Origin: JAAZNF01 sp964561025
GTDB lineage: Bacteria > Myxococcota > B64-G9
DNA length: 30,697 nucleotides
Direction: 5' to 3'
Assembly: GCA_964561025.1 (NCBI GenBank)
Contig: CAZLNM010000059.1
Coordinates: 1 to 30,697 of the forward strand
In this document: piece after piece, positions 7,805 to 15,892 of the stretch
How the letters are laid out: each line of letters opens with the position of its first letter
Position numbering within the stretch: position 1 is the stretch's first letter
Program-made: the position numbers and the translations under genes
The notes under the pieces: model-generated
Database searches by the model: none
Seen by the model: the letters and a program-made list of their open reading frames with translations, nothing else
Told to the model about the DNA's origin: nothing

Positions 7805-9223
7805 ATGCTGCGCAAGCTCCTGGTCCTGAGCCTCGTGATCTTCGGCCTGGCCGGCCGCGCGTTCCCCGCGGACGCACCGGTCCCCGACGGGGGCGCCGCC
7901 CTCGGTGCAGAGGGGACGGTCTCTGGAGAGGATGACAGCGTAGATCGCGGCGAGGCGGCGCAGGGAATGGAGTCCTGGCTGCGCGACGAGCTGGCGGGTG
8001 CGCTGGCCCGCGGCGGCATCCTGCTCGGCCTGGCCATCGCCTGGCTGGCCGGTCTGCTCACCAGCCTGATGGGCTGCGTCTATCCGCTGATCCCGGTGGC
8101 CATGGCGGTGATCGGCACCCGGGAGGCGCGGGGGCGATGGGGCGCTTTCTTCCTGTCGCTCACCTACGTGGGCGGCATGGCGGTGCTGTACACCATCCTC
8201 GGGCTCAGCGTGGCCGCGCTGGGCGGTCAGTTCGGAGCGTGGCTGGGGAGCCTTTGGGTCACGGGTTTCATCGTGTTGTTCTTCGCGGCCCTGGGCCTGT
8301 CCATGATCGGAGTGTTCGAGTTCCGCCTGCCGGCCGGCTTGACCGAGCGGCTGAACCGGGTGGGGGGCCGCGGTTTCGTCGGCGCCTTTCTGGCCGGGTT
8401 GGTGTCGGGGCTGGTGGCCGCGCCGTGCACGGGGCCGGTGTTGAGCTTCATCCTGGTGCTCATCGCCGCCTCGCAGGATTGGGTGCTCGGATTCTTCTTG
8501 ATGCTGGCCTTCAGCCTGGGGTTCGGGCTGCTGTTTCTCTTGGTGGGGACGTTCGCCAACCTGGTGGCGCGGCTGCCGAAGAGCGGCGCCTGGATGGAGG
8601 GCGTAAAAAGCGTCTTCGGCATGGTCATGCTCGGCATGGCGCTCTTCTTCCTGCGCCCGGTCGTGCCCGGCTTGCAGGCCGCGGTGGACAAGATACCCTG
8701 GCCCATCGCCTGGGCCGCCGCGGCGCTGGGTCTGGGGGTCCTGGCCGGGGGCATCCACCTCGATTTCCACACGGCCTCCTTCGGCAAGAAGCTCCGAAAG
8801 CTCCTGGGGGCCTGCCTGGGAGGGCTGGCGGTGTTCCTCCTGGCCGCGGGCTTGTCGGTGGCGAAGAGCCCCGTCGAGTGGCACAAAGACCTCCCCGCGG
8901 CGCTCGCCAGCGCGCGGGCGGATCGACGCCCGGTCATGATCGACTTCTGGGCCACCTGGTGCCAGGCCTGCATCCGTCTGGATCGCCAGACCTTCTCGGA
9001 CGAGCAGGTGGCCGAGGAGCTCGAGCGTTTTGTGTCCGTCAAGCTCGATTGCACGCGCTCCGCCGAGGACGATGCGCTCCAGGCGTTGATGGATCGCTAC
9101 GGGGCGAACGATCTCCCCACCATCCGCTTCGTGGATTCCAGCGGCACCCTCCTCGACAAGCCGATCGTCAAGGGCTTCTTGGGCCCGGACGAGATGCTCC
9201 GCTTGCTGCGCCAGATCCGTTGA
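7805..9223 (+). CDS. DsbD-family thiol:disulfide interchange protein lacking the N-terminal periplasmic domain
   Basis: 472 residues. DsbD carries electrons from cytoplasmic thioredoxin across the inner membrane to periplasmic thiol proteins. Seen in order: a signal peptide (MLRKLLVLSLVIFGLAGRAFP), a short acidic linker to about residue 60, then about eight hydrophobic segments (70-360). Cys91 (LMGCVYPLIPVAM) and Cys208 (AAPCTGPVLSF) stand at the positions of the transmembrane redox pair. A C-terminal thioredoxin domain carries WATWCQACIRLD (Cys386, Cys389) and the cis-Pro loop NDLPTIRF. The immunoglobulin-like nDsbD domain of E. coli DsbD is absent, so the final acceptor must be docked differently. 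The ATG at 7805 is chosen for the signal peptide; its ribosome binding site is weak. Electrons could serve cytochrome c maturation, which the NrfHA genes in this window would need; that is inference. Confidence 0.9.
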   Translation: MLRKLLVLSLVIFGLAGRAFPADAPVPDGGAALGAEGTVSGEDDSVDRGEAAQGMESWLRDELAGALARGGILLGLAIAWLAGLLTSLMGCVYPLIPVAMAVIGTREARGRWGAFFLSLTYVGGMAVLYTILGLSVAALGGQFGAWLGSLWVTGFIVLFFAALGLSMIGVFEFRLPAGLTERLNRVGGRGFVGAFLAGLVSGLVAAPCTGPVLSFILVLIAASQDWVLGFFLMLAFSLGFGLLFLLVGTFANLVARLPKSGAWMEGVKSVFGMVMLGMALFFLRPVVPGLQAAVDKIPWPIAWAAAALGLGVLAGGIHLDFHTASFGKKLRKLLGACLGGLAVFLLAAGLSVAKSPVEWHKDLPAALASARADRRPVMIDFWATWCQACIRLDRQTFSDEQVAEELERFVSVKLDCTRSAEDDALQALMDRYGANDLPTIRFVDSSGTLLDKPIVKGFLGPDEMLRLLRQIR

Positions 9224-9453
9224 GCCGCCGCAATTCCCTTCGGCGCGATCTTTGGCAGGAGCATCAGGTTGCGCGCGAACGCGCAGGCTCTCTCGGCCGT
9301 GCGTTTGCGTGTGGCGGATTGACCGGATCGTGTCTGGCCACGCTCGCTCTATAGGCATAGCAGCCAGCCGCTCACACGAGATCACCCTATCTTTTTCGGA
9401 CAGGAGGACGGTAGTGGCAATCGAGTCCGCGGGGTGGGGCGGGTGTCGTTCTG
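9224..9453. other. 230-base intergenic stretch
   Basis: This is the longest gene-free stretch, lying between convergent genes. It holds a 6-bp hairpin TGCGCG-CGAA-CGCGCA (9270-9285) without a following T-run, which might help end dsbD transcription by a Rho-type route. It also holds AGGAGG at 9402-9407, six bases before a GTG at 9414 that opens a 21-residue frame ending at 9479, inside the opposing gene's 3' end. No promoter or RNA gene is convincing here. Confidence 0.5.
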
Positions 9454-11772
9454 TCAGCGCTTGGCGCACACCGGCATGAAGCTGATGTAGCCATCGCGCA
9501 GAGGCACCTGCATCATCACGCAGCTCCACTCCAGCGGGTCGCCGCAGTCTGTGGCGACCATGCAAGGTTGTGAGCAGTAGGAAACCTGTTGGCCGCCACT
9601 ATAGGTGCTGGTGATACACAGCCGGCCACGGCAGATGTCGGGGTTCGAAGCGCAGTCGGCGCCCAGCCCCGCCGAGCCCGGCCCGGCGACTTCACACTGG
9701 TACACGGCGCTGGTGGCCGTCTTGTTGGTGTAGAGGGTGCAGACCTCGCCCGTGCGACAATCGGAGTTGAGGCTGCAATTCTGGCGCCGCGGGTGACAGA
9801 TCTGGGCCGTATCGGTGATCTCCAATCCGCTGGAGGTGTACCCCAGCAAGAAGATCTGTGTGAAGCACTCGAACTTGCGCTGGCACTTCCCGCTGGACAG
9901 GCACAGGAAGCCCAGGTCGCATTGATCGTTCCGGGTGCAGGGCTTTTCCGGAGACTGGTCGAAGGTGGGACAGTCGGCGTCGGTGATGCAGCAGCCGACG
10001 CAGTACGACGGGTAAAAGGCGCAGAAGGCCGAGTAACACTGGCTGTGGTTGATGCACGATACGCCGGTGTTGGGCTGTTCGGCGTTGCCGGCGCTGTCGC
10101 ACTGTGTGGCGAGCTCGAGCCCGGACGGCGCGATGAATATCTGACAAGACTTCATGTAGGGGCAGTCGACGTCCCGGCAGCAAGAGGACGGATCGGACAC
10201 ACAGGCCGGGATGGCGCGGTTTTGGCCCTGGAGGTCGGGGATGGTGACCAAGCCGCACATGTTGCACTGGATGCAATCCTGGCCGGAGGCGCATATGTCC
10301 GAGCACAACCCCGTCCCGGTGCTGCACGGACGATCGCCGCATACGCACAGGTTGTTCTCGCACTGGCTCGCCTGTGTGCAGGAGGTTCCCCCCAGGCCTC
10401 CCCCGCCGTTGGGCGGGCGGCACACGGTGATCACCGCGTTGTCGAGCTGGCGGTAACTGCACACCCGCGCCGAGGAGCATTCCGGCGTCCGCCGGCAGTA
10501 CGTCTCGCCCGGGTTGTCCGGTACGCACACCTTGATAGTGCCTGAGTCGACGCCGTCGGAGTACATCACATCCTGGCAGGTGGTGCCGGGGAAGACCTGG
10601 CAGTGGATGGGATCGGAGCAGATGGCGCCGCAATACTGGCTGTTGATGCACAGGGAGTTCACGCATTCGATGCTGGCGTTCGGGCTGCAGAAGTAGCCGG
10701 GCTGGCGGCCCTGGGGGTTGGGGGTGATGCAGGTGTTGACCGGGGTCCCCTGCTGGAAGGTGACGCCGCAGATCTTGCCCGCCGAGGTGCAGGTGGGGTC
10801 GTTGTGGTAGGCGCACTGGGCACCCTGATCGGAGCGCGCCAGGTCGAAGGTGCAGTTGGCGGAGCACTCGATGGTGAACGACCCTGTCAGTTTGGCCTTG
10901 GCCTGGCAGGCGAACTGGATGCCGCAGTTGACGTAGAAGTTGAGCGCCGCGTCGATGGTGCCGGTACACTGGACCCCGCCGATGAGGAAGTTGACCGAGC
11001 AGCCCTGCTGGACGATGTCGGCCTCGCCGTCATCGATGTTCAGGCAGTGCGAGGTGATGATGTAATGACCCGCCATGCTGGGGCAGGAGGCGGGGATGTC
11101 GCCGCCGTCCACCCCGCCGTCGGGGCAGGTCCCTGGTGGGTCGATCGAGCCGTTGCAGTCGTTGTCGAGCCCGTCGCAGACCTCGTCCGCGCCGGGGTGC
11201 ACGTTGGGCTTGCGATCGTCGCAGTCGTCGCTCGGGTTGCAGGCGCGCCCGTTCGAGCCGTACCCGTCGTTGTCCAGGTCGTCGTCCTTGGTGGCGGGGT
11301 TGCAGTCGTCGTCCTTGCAGTTGTACACCACCTCGTGGCCGTCCGGGTTGACCTTGGTGTCGAGATCGTCGCAGTCGCAGCAGCGGCCCCAACCATCGCC
11401 GTCCACGTCCCGCCCTTGATTCGGCAACCCCTTGGCCGAGCAGTCGGCGTTGTTGCACTCGGGATCGTCGGGCTTCACCCAGCCGTCACCGTCCGAGCTT
11501 CCGGGATCGCCCCCGCCGATGCGCCGGCAAGTGCCCTGGACGCAGGCCTCCATCACCGGATCGCAGTCGCTGTCCTTGGTGCACTTTTGGTCCTTCTTGT
11601 CCACGCAGGTTTGATCCACCACGCATACGTGCCGTTTCGTGTCGCACACCGAGCAAGCGTCCACACAGTCGGTGTCGTAGGAGCACTCTCCCTGGCTGGA
11701 TTTGCAATTGCAAAACAACATTGCTACCATCGCCGCCGCTGCGATCGGGAAGGTGGCTCTCATGGCACTCAT
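9454..11772 (-). CDS. Large cysteine-rich exported protein with MopE-type motifs
   Basis: 772 residues. The start ATG at 11772 has GGAGG six bases upstream. The N-terminus (MRATFPIAAAAMVAMLFCNC) is a signal peptide with Cys at the expected end, but the residues before them do not make a canonical lipobox, so lipidation is likely rather than certain. Residues about 30-85 and 420-700 carry repeated small disulfide modules of the CxxDxDC...C...C kind (CTKDSDCDPVMEACVQGTC, CTRNDQCDLGFLCLSSGKC, CSLNSDCRTGEVCTLY). Residues about 118-215 carry MopE-type repeats (DVDGDGWGRCCDCDD, DLDNDGYGSNGRACNPSDDCDD, PGADEVCDGLDNDCNG), known in other proteins as putative Ca or Cu binding motifs. Such proteins are typical of Myxococcota surfaces. 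Ligand and role are unknown. It is monocistronic, behind the promoter at 11803-11832. Confidence 0.85.
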   Translation of the reverse strand: MSAMRATFPIAAAAMVAMLFCNCKSSQGECSYDTDCVDACSVCDTKRHVCVVDQTCVDKKDQKCTKDSDCDPVMEACVQGTCRRIGGGDPGSSDGDGWVKPDDPECNNADCSAKGLPNQGRDVDGDGWGRCCDCDDLDTKVNPDGHEVVYNCKDDDCNPATKDDDLDNDGYGSNGRACNPSDDCDDRKPNVHPGADEVCDGLDNDCNGSIDPPGTCPDGGVDGGDIPASCPSMAGHYIITSHCLNIDDGEADIVQQGCSVNFLIGGVQCTGTIDAALNFYVNCGIQFACQAKAKLTGSFTIECSANCTFDLARSDQGAQCAYHNDPTCTSAGKICGVTFQQGTPVNTCITPNPQGRQPGYFCSPNASIECVNSLCINSQYCGAICSDPIHCQVFPGTTCQDVMYSDGVDSGTIKVCVPDNPGETYCRRTPECSSARVCSYRQLDNAVITVCRPPNGGGGLGGTSCTQASQCENNLCVCGDRPCSTGTGLCSDICASGQDCIQCNMCGLVTIPDLQGQNRAIPACVSDPSSCCRDVDCPYMKSCQIFIAPSGLELATQCDSAGNAEQPNTGVSCINHSQCYSAFCAFYPSYCVGCCITDADCPTFDQSPEKPCTRNDQCDLGFLCLSSGKCQRKFECFTQIFLLGYTSSGLEITDTAQICHPRRQNCSLNSDCRTGEVCTLYTNKTATSAVYQCEVAGPGSAGLGADCASNPDICRGRLCITSTYSGGQQVSYCSQPCMVATDCGDPLEWSCVMMQVPLRDGYISFMPVCAKR

Positions 11773-11802
11773 GCAACGCCTCCATGGCCGAGGTTCACAG
11801 TC

Positions 11803-11832
11803 ATTCTACCGGGTTGACCCCAAGCCTGTCAA
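11803..11832 (-). promoter_or_regulatory. Predicted sigma70 promoter of the Cys-rich protein gene
   Basis: On the minus strand a perfect TTGACA (complement of 11827-11832) and TAGAAT (complement of 11803-11808) are 18 bases apart. Transcription would begin near 11796, giving a 24-base leader with GGAGG before the ATG at 11772. The flanking region is clearly more AT-rich than the coding DNA. Confidence 0.6.
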
Positions 11833-11869
11833 TTGCGCAACCTTTCAATTTGTAAGTCCTTTTCATGCG

Positions 11870-12376
11870 TTGCCCCGCGCCCGTTTCTTCGAGACCGCCT
11901 CCATTTCCAGGGCCGAGCAAAAGGATCTGGACGCCATCTGCGAGATCGAGCATCGGTGCTTTTTGGGACCGGCGGCCTATTCCGAGGACGTGCTGAGAGG
12001 CCTGGTGCTGGCGGACAACACCGATTGTCTGGTGGTACGCTCCCGGGGAAGGATCGCCGGCTTCGCCATCATGGTCTTTTCCAAGGAGTCGCCGCGTGCC
12101 GACATCGAGACCATCGACGTGGATCCGGCGTTCCGCGGCAAGGGATTCGCCCGGCAACTATTGAACGAGATCGAACACTCGGCGCGCATCCGGAAGATCC
12201 ACGAGATCGAGCTGGAGGTCGCCTGCAACAACTCCGCCGCCTTGCGCCTGTACCAGAGCGCCGGGTTCGTGGTGCAGGCCAGGCTCGTGCGCTACTATCG
12301 CTTCCTCCATCACGGGACCCACGACGCCTTCCGGATGATCAAGGTGCTTTCGCCGGATGCCAGACGCCATCCCTGA
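11870..12376 (+). CDS. GNAT-family N-acetyltransferase, RimI-like
   Basis: About 168 residues from a TTG at 11870. The start is uncertain. In-frame ATGs at 11762 and 11771 would add about 33-36 residues, but those would run through the AT-rich divergent promoter region and into the neighbouring gene. The GNAT fold starts at ASISRAEQKDLDAICEIE, as in RimI-type ribosomal protein acetyltransferases. The acetyl-CoA loop is visible as DVDPAFRGKGFARQLL (R/QxxGxG/A). The C-terminal NNSAALRLYQSAGFVVQARLVRYY is the usual RimI-like ending with the Tyr that can act as general acid. The substrate (ribosomal protein N-terminus or a small molecule) cannot be inferred. The 3' end overlaps the convergent PP-loop gene by 38 bases, within the coding region of both. 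Confidence 0.8.
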   Translation: MPRARFFETASISRAEQKDLDAICEIEHRCFLGPAAYSEDVLRGLVLADNTDCLVVRSRGRIAGFAIMVFSKESPRADIETIDVDPAFRGKGFARQLLNEIEHSARIRKIHEIELEVACNNSAALRLYQSAGFVVQARLVRYYRFLHHGTHDAFRMIKVLSPDARRHP

Positions 12377-13775
12377 GGGTGGCGCCCCCGTTGGTATAGC
12401 GCCGCAGGATTCGTATAAGGTCGGCTCGAAAACGAGGGGGGACGAGCTTCAGATCCGCGGTGGCGGGGTAGATGTGGATGGACTCCACGTGCGGGTGCGC
12501 GGTGGCCTTCAGGGGGTTGTCCGGCCCGAAGGCCAGGAAGATGGCGTGGTCGCGCTCGTCCGGGTCCAGGCGCAGCCCCCCAGAGCGTAGCCGGGCGGGC
12601 AGTCTGCGCACGTCCGCCGGCCGGTAGCCCAGCCGCGCCGGATCCACGCCGTTGGCCAGCAGGAACAGCATCACCCCCAGGCACTTGCTGCAGCTTCCGC
12701 AGGGGACCACCCGCGCGCCTTCCCGGTGGCAGGAGTGGCAAGAGCGCTGCAGCCGCGCCACCTCCGGGTAGCGGCGGGCCAGGATGCGCTGGACGATCAG
12801 GCCGGTGACGGGCCGCAGCGCGCTCCACTGCGACAGGCCGGTGAGCCGGCGCTCGTACCAGCGCCGCATGCGCTGGTCGAAGTCCTGGTGCTGGTCGTAC
12901 ACGCCGTAGTAGTGCTCGATCCCCCGGTGGCGTTTCGGAGCGCGCGGATCGTCGAACTCGCTCCCCAGTAGCAAATGGCCGATGCGATCTCGCGCGAACA
13001 GCGGAAGCAATAGGAAGATGTACACCGGGAAGATGCACAGCCGGATGGGGTAGGTGTCGTTCCAGATCCTGCGGTGGTCCTCGCGGATGATGCGCAAATG
13101 ATCCAGCATGAAGGTGTAGAAGCGGTCCACGTTGGTCCACACCCGCCGGGTGCGCCGGTTCGTCCGGGCATGGTGGCGGTAGGCGGTGCGGGCGGTATTC
13201 CAGTGGCCGCCGCTCTCGTTCACGTACAGCGGATACACCGCACCGCCGATCTCCTCGAGCATGGCCGCCGTGAGCAGGCTCTCCTTTCCGCCGCTGGAGA
13301 GCACGCCGCAGGAGTTCTCATCGAACCCGGCGGCGAGCGGCGCGTCGGGGACCACGTCGTCGGCGATGATGAGCGCGCGAGGGCGGGCGTTTTCGCGGGT
13401 GACCTCCTCCGGGCCGGGTGCAACGCCGGGACGCAGGTAGGGGTTCTGGCGGCGCACGAACTTGTTGATGAAGATGTCGCGGGAAAAAACGGCCAAAAGA
13501 TCGGAGAGCAGCGCGGCATCGGCGCGCGAGACGGGGAAGCGCAGCCGGATCTCGTCCGCGAACAGGCCGTAGTTGAGCAGAGGCATGGCGGCGGCCAACC
13601 GGAACAACGGCAACAGGTCGTCCGGGCGCTCGCCCAGGGAGCGGTCGTAGCGCGCGCGTAGCACGAACCCGGCCCGCCGGCCCGAAAGATCGCAACACTC
13701 GATGGCAGCGCGCATGGAGCGGCCTTCGACGGCGGGTTCGCTTACGGTGATGGAGCGGAGGCAGCGCAGCTTCAT
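12339..13775 (-). CDS. PP-loop ATPase-like protein resembling MurL/QueC superfamily
   Basis: 478 residues from the ATG at 13775, preceded by AAGGA about five bases upstream; no signal peptide. The centre holds VLSSGGKESLLTAAML (SGGKES at 161-166), the PP-loop of ATP pyrophosphatases that adenylate a substrate. The C-terminal half has WSALRPVTGLIVQRIL and a Cys cluster SCHSCH...CGSCSKC (Cys346, 349, 359, 362, 365), probably a metal site. This layout recalls MurL, the epimerase that converts the terminal L-Glu of UDP-MurNAc-L-Ala-L-Glu, which also ends in a CGxCxKC element. MurL's usual partner (a MurD-type ligase) is not nearby. QueC-like or other amidotransferase-type chemistry is possible. 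The superfamily call is firm, the reaction is not. It is divergent from the DUF2141 gene. Confidence 0.65.
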   Translation of the reverse strand: MKLRCLRSITVSEPAVEGRSMRAAIECCDLSGRRAGFVLRARYDRSLGERPDDLLPLFRLAAAMPLLNYGLFADEIRLRFPVSRADAALLSDLLAVFSRDIFINKFVRRQNPYLRPGVAPGPEEVTRENARPRALIIADDVVPDAPLAAGFDENSCGVLSSGGKESLLTAAMLEEIGGAVYPLYVNESGGHWNTARTAYRHHARTNRRTRRVWTNVDRFYTFMLDHLRIIREDHRRIWNDTYPIRLCIFPVYIFLLLPLFARDRIGHLLLGSEFDDPRAPKRHRGIEHYYGVYDQHQDFDQRMRRWYERRLTGLSQWSALRPVTGLIVQRILARRYPEVARLQRSCHSCHREGARVVPCGSCSKCLGVMLFLLANGVDPARLGYRPADVRRLPARLRSGGLRLDPDERDHAIFLAFGPDNPLKATAHPHVESIHIYPATADLKLVPPRFRADLIRILRRYTNGGATLRDGVWHPAKAP

Positions 13776-13897
13776 CGAGTTCCTTTCGCGATGGTGCGGC
13801 GCGAGGGTATCCGCAGCGGCGGCCGGGGTCAAGCGGCTTGCAGGCGACCGGCATTTCGGTCATGGTGGATTGCGTCCCTTGCCAAAGGACGTTGACG

Positions 13898-14344
13898 ATG
13901 CGGATGCTCGCGGTGGTCGTGGTGGTCATCGGTGCGGCGTGGTCGGCTTCCCCTGGTGCGGAGGAGCAGGCAAAGGACACCGCCGACCTCAAGGTGGAGG
14001 TGAGCGGGTTCTCGTCTCGGCGGGGCCAGCTCCGCCTGGCGGTGTTTCGCTCGGCCGAGGGGTGGCCGCGCGACCCCAAGAAGGTGTTTCGCACCGCCGT
14101 ATTGTCGATCACGCTCCCCGCGACCACCGCCGTCTTCGAGGATCTTTTACCGGGAACCTACGCGGTCTCCGCCTACCACGACGAGAACGGCAACGGCGAG
14201 CTCGACCGGAGCTTCTTGGGCATCCCGCTGGAGGACTACGGGTTCTCCAACGACGCCCGGGCCACCTTCGGGCCGCCGGACTTCGAGGAGGCGAGCTTCT
14301 TCCTGCCGGTTTCCGGAAAGACCATCCGCTTCCGGGTCGAGTGA
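13898..14344 (+). CDS. Exported DUF2141-family protein
   Basis: 148 residues. The ATG at 13898 has AAAGGA about eight bases upstream. A signal peptide (MRMLAVVVVVIGAAWSASPGA) is followed by one DUF2141 domain: LKVEVSGFSSRRGQLRLAVFRSAEGWP, then ATTAVFEDLLPGTYAVSAYHDENGNGELDRSFLGIPLEDYGFSNDA. The G-x-Y-A-V-x-x-x-H-D-x-N-x-N-G-x-x-D core is characteristic; its acidic loop resembles a Ca-binding site. The fold is a small beta-sandwich, and the function in the periplasm or outer membrane is unknown. It stands alone, convergent with the DUF438 gene and separated from it by a short hairpin. Confidence 0.8.
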   Translation: MRMLAVVVVVIGAAWSASPGAEEQAKDTADLKVEVSGFSSRRGQLRLAVFRSAEGWPRDPKKVFRTAVLSITLPATTAVFEDLLPGTYAVSAYHDENGNGELDRSFLGIPLEDYGFSNDARATFGPPDFEEASFFLPVSGKTIRFRVE

Positions 14345-14350
14345 AGCGAG

Positions 14351-14366
14351 CCCCGCAAGCGTGGGG
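14351..14366. terminator. Hairpin between convergent genes, possible bidirectional terminator
   Basis: CCCCGC and GTGGGG form a six-pair stem with one G-U pair around an AAGC loop, filling the gap between two convergent stop codons. Neither strand has a T-run after it, so factor-independent termination would be weak. Confidence 0.3.
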
Positions 14367-14367
14367 A

Positions 14368-15831
14368 TCAGGTGCCGGGCTTCGCCCAGGAGAGCAGCCG
14401 CTGCTCTCCCTGGAGCGCCCGGATGGCGGTGACGTCCTGGCTCACCTCCAGGCAGCCGCGGTACCTCCTGTCCGCGTCGCGGACAGCGAAGTAGCGGATG
14501 TGGATGAACTTTCCGCCGAGCTGGATCCAGAACTCGGCCACGTCCCGTAAGCCCTTTCGAAAGGCGTCGAGGATCTCCTGGACGATGTGGACGCTCTTCG
14601 GCGGGTGGCACTGCTGCACCTTGCGGCCGATCACCGCCGGACTGCGCGGGAAGATCCGCGCCGGTCCCTCGGAGTAGAAGCGTACCGTGTCGCTCTCGTC
14701 CACGAACGACAGATCCACCGGAAGGTGCGTGAGCACCAGGTTGAGCTGCTCGAGCGAGAGCGCCCCGGTCTTGAGCGCCAAGAGCTCCGGGGTGGTCTCG
14801 CGGGCCGGGGCGGGGGAGGACGCTTCTTGCGAGGGCGCGGGCCAGGCGGCGGCGGGCTTCTCCAGGGCGTATCCCAGCTCGTCCTCGCCGCGCCGGACCT
14901 CGGCCCACTCCTGGTCCGAGAGCGTCTGCAGGGCCATCGGGAACAGGATCTTCTCCTCCTTGTAGATCATCTCCACGATGTCCCGCGCCAGCGCCGGCGC
15001 CTTCTCGGCAAAGGCGCCCGCGTCCTGCCGCCGGGCTGCTTCGCCGACGGCTTTCAGCGCGGCGCGGATCTGATCGTGCACGCCCCACATGACCTGCGAA
15101 GGGCCGGTCACACCGTGGCGCTCGAGCAATGGAAAGAGCTGGTTTTCTTTTCTCTGGTAGTGGTTCTCGACGGTCGCGAGCCGCTCCAGGACGGAGCGTG
15201 CCTTGCTGAGCGCCTGGCCATCACCCGCCGCTGTCTGTCGCGCCAGCCCGCCCAGCTCCTCGGCCAGGCGGGAGAACGCCCGGTTGTCCGCGCGGTAGGT
15301 ATGCACCGGATGGCCCGGCGGCACGTCCTGCTGCGGGTGCTCGTCCAGCGCGTGCCGGAACGCTCCCACGTGAACGTCGCACAGGCGCTGCACCTCCGAG
15401 ACCGGCAGCCCGCCCCGGATCAGCTCCTCCTCCATGGCCGCGATCTCGGAGGCCTCGACGTCTTCCACCGCCTCCTGGAAACGCGCCCGGGCCTTCTCCA
15501 GATCGCCGCCGTCGTGCAATTCTTGGATGATGGACTTGAGCGTTGCCAGACGCTCGGCTCGGCCCGGCGCTTGGCCGGTCTCGGTTTTTACGATTTCGGG
15601 CCGCGCGCCCGTGACCCGTTGGATCTCCTCGGCCAGCTCGTCGAGCAGCGATCCCAAGTCGAGATCGGCGATCCCGGCCGCGGCGCGCAAGGTGGCCAGG
15701 CGGCCGATGGTGGCCCGGGCCATGCGGTTCTTGAGCATCGAGAACTTGGGGCTGCGGCCCACCAGGAAGTCCTCCAGGAACGGATACGTGGCGAGCAGCT
15801 CGTGGACCTTGGTTTTTTCCGAGAGCTTCAT
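14368..15831 (-). CDS. DUF1858-DUF438-hemerythrin-PAS protein, likely NO/O2 sensor or di-iron stress protein
   Basis: 487 residues, cytoplasmic. The ATG at 15831 has GGAGG seven bases upstream. Domains in order: DUF1858 (residues about 1-70, KTKVHELLATYPFLEDFLVG...ATIGRLATLRAAAG); DUF438 (about 95-170, LKSIIQELHDGGDLEKARARF...LCDVHVGAFRHAL); hemerythrin HHE (about 195-310, with HYQRKENQLFPLLE, GVHDQIR and MIYKEEKILFP, giving the His/Glu ligands of a di-iron centre); and a C-terminal PAS domain (about 365-480) with the conserved QCHPPKSVH motif. Relatives are linked with nitric oxide stress and with iron-sulfur repair proteins. It has no output domain, so it may bind or detoxify NO, or signal to a partner. 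It is divergent from the tetR-nrfHA operon and shares the inverted repeat at 15891-15908, which puts it in the same regulon. Confidence 0.85.
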   Translation of the reverse strand: MKLSEKTKVHELLATYPFLEDFLVGRSPKFSMLKNRMARATIGRLATLRAAAGIADLDLGSLLDELAEEIQRVTGARPEIVKTETGQAPGRAERLATLKSIIQELHDGGDLEKARARFQEAVEDVEASEIAAMEEELIRGGLPVSEVQRLCDVHVGAFRHALDEHPQQDVPPGHPVHTYRADNRAFSRLAEELGGLARQTAAGDGQALSKARSVLERLATVENHYQRKENQLFPLLERHGVTGPSQVMWGVHDQIRAALKAVGEAARRQDAGAFAEKAPALARDIVEMIYKEEKILFPMALQTLSDQEWAEVRRGEDELGYALEKPAAAWPAPSQEASSPAPARETTPELLALKTGALSLEQLNLVLTHLPVDLSFVDESDTVRFYSEGPARIFPRSPAVIGRKVQQCHPPKSVHIVQEILDAFRKGLRDVAEFWIQLGGKFIHIRYFAVRDADRRYRGCLEVSQDVTAIRALQGEQRLLSWAKPGT

Positions 15832-15863
15832 GACGATGCCTCCAGGGTAAGGGTGGAGCGCGG

Positions 15864-15892
15864 CCGACACCTATGATAATGCCCCCTATAAA
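15864..15892 (+). promoter_or_regulatory. Predicted promoter of the tetR-cupin-ygbA-nrfHA operon
   Basis: CCGACA (15864-15869) and TATAAA (15887-15892) are 17 bases apart, four of six and five of six matches. The transcript would start near 15899, in the centre of the 18-bp inverted repeat. An alternative TTGACA at 15907-15912 lacks a good -10 downstream. Confidence 0.4.

Noticed and set aside
9336..9352. Possible sigma54 promoter (CTGGCCACG...)
   Set aside because: The -12 GC is not at the required spacing from the -24 GG.
7577..9565. Minus-strand open frame of over 600 codons antisense to the dsbD-like gene
   Set aside because: Its composition is His/Gln/Glu-rich low complexity, typical of antisense frames in GC-rich DNA; the plus strand has clear domain and membrane signatures.
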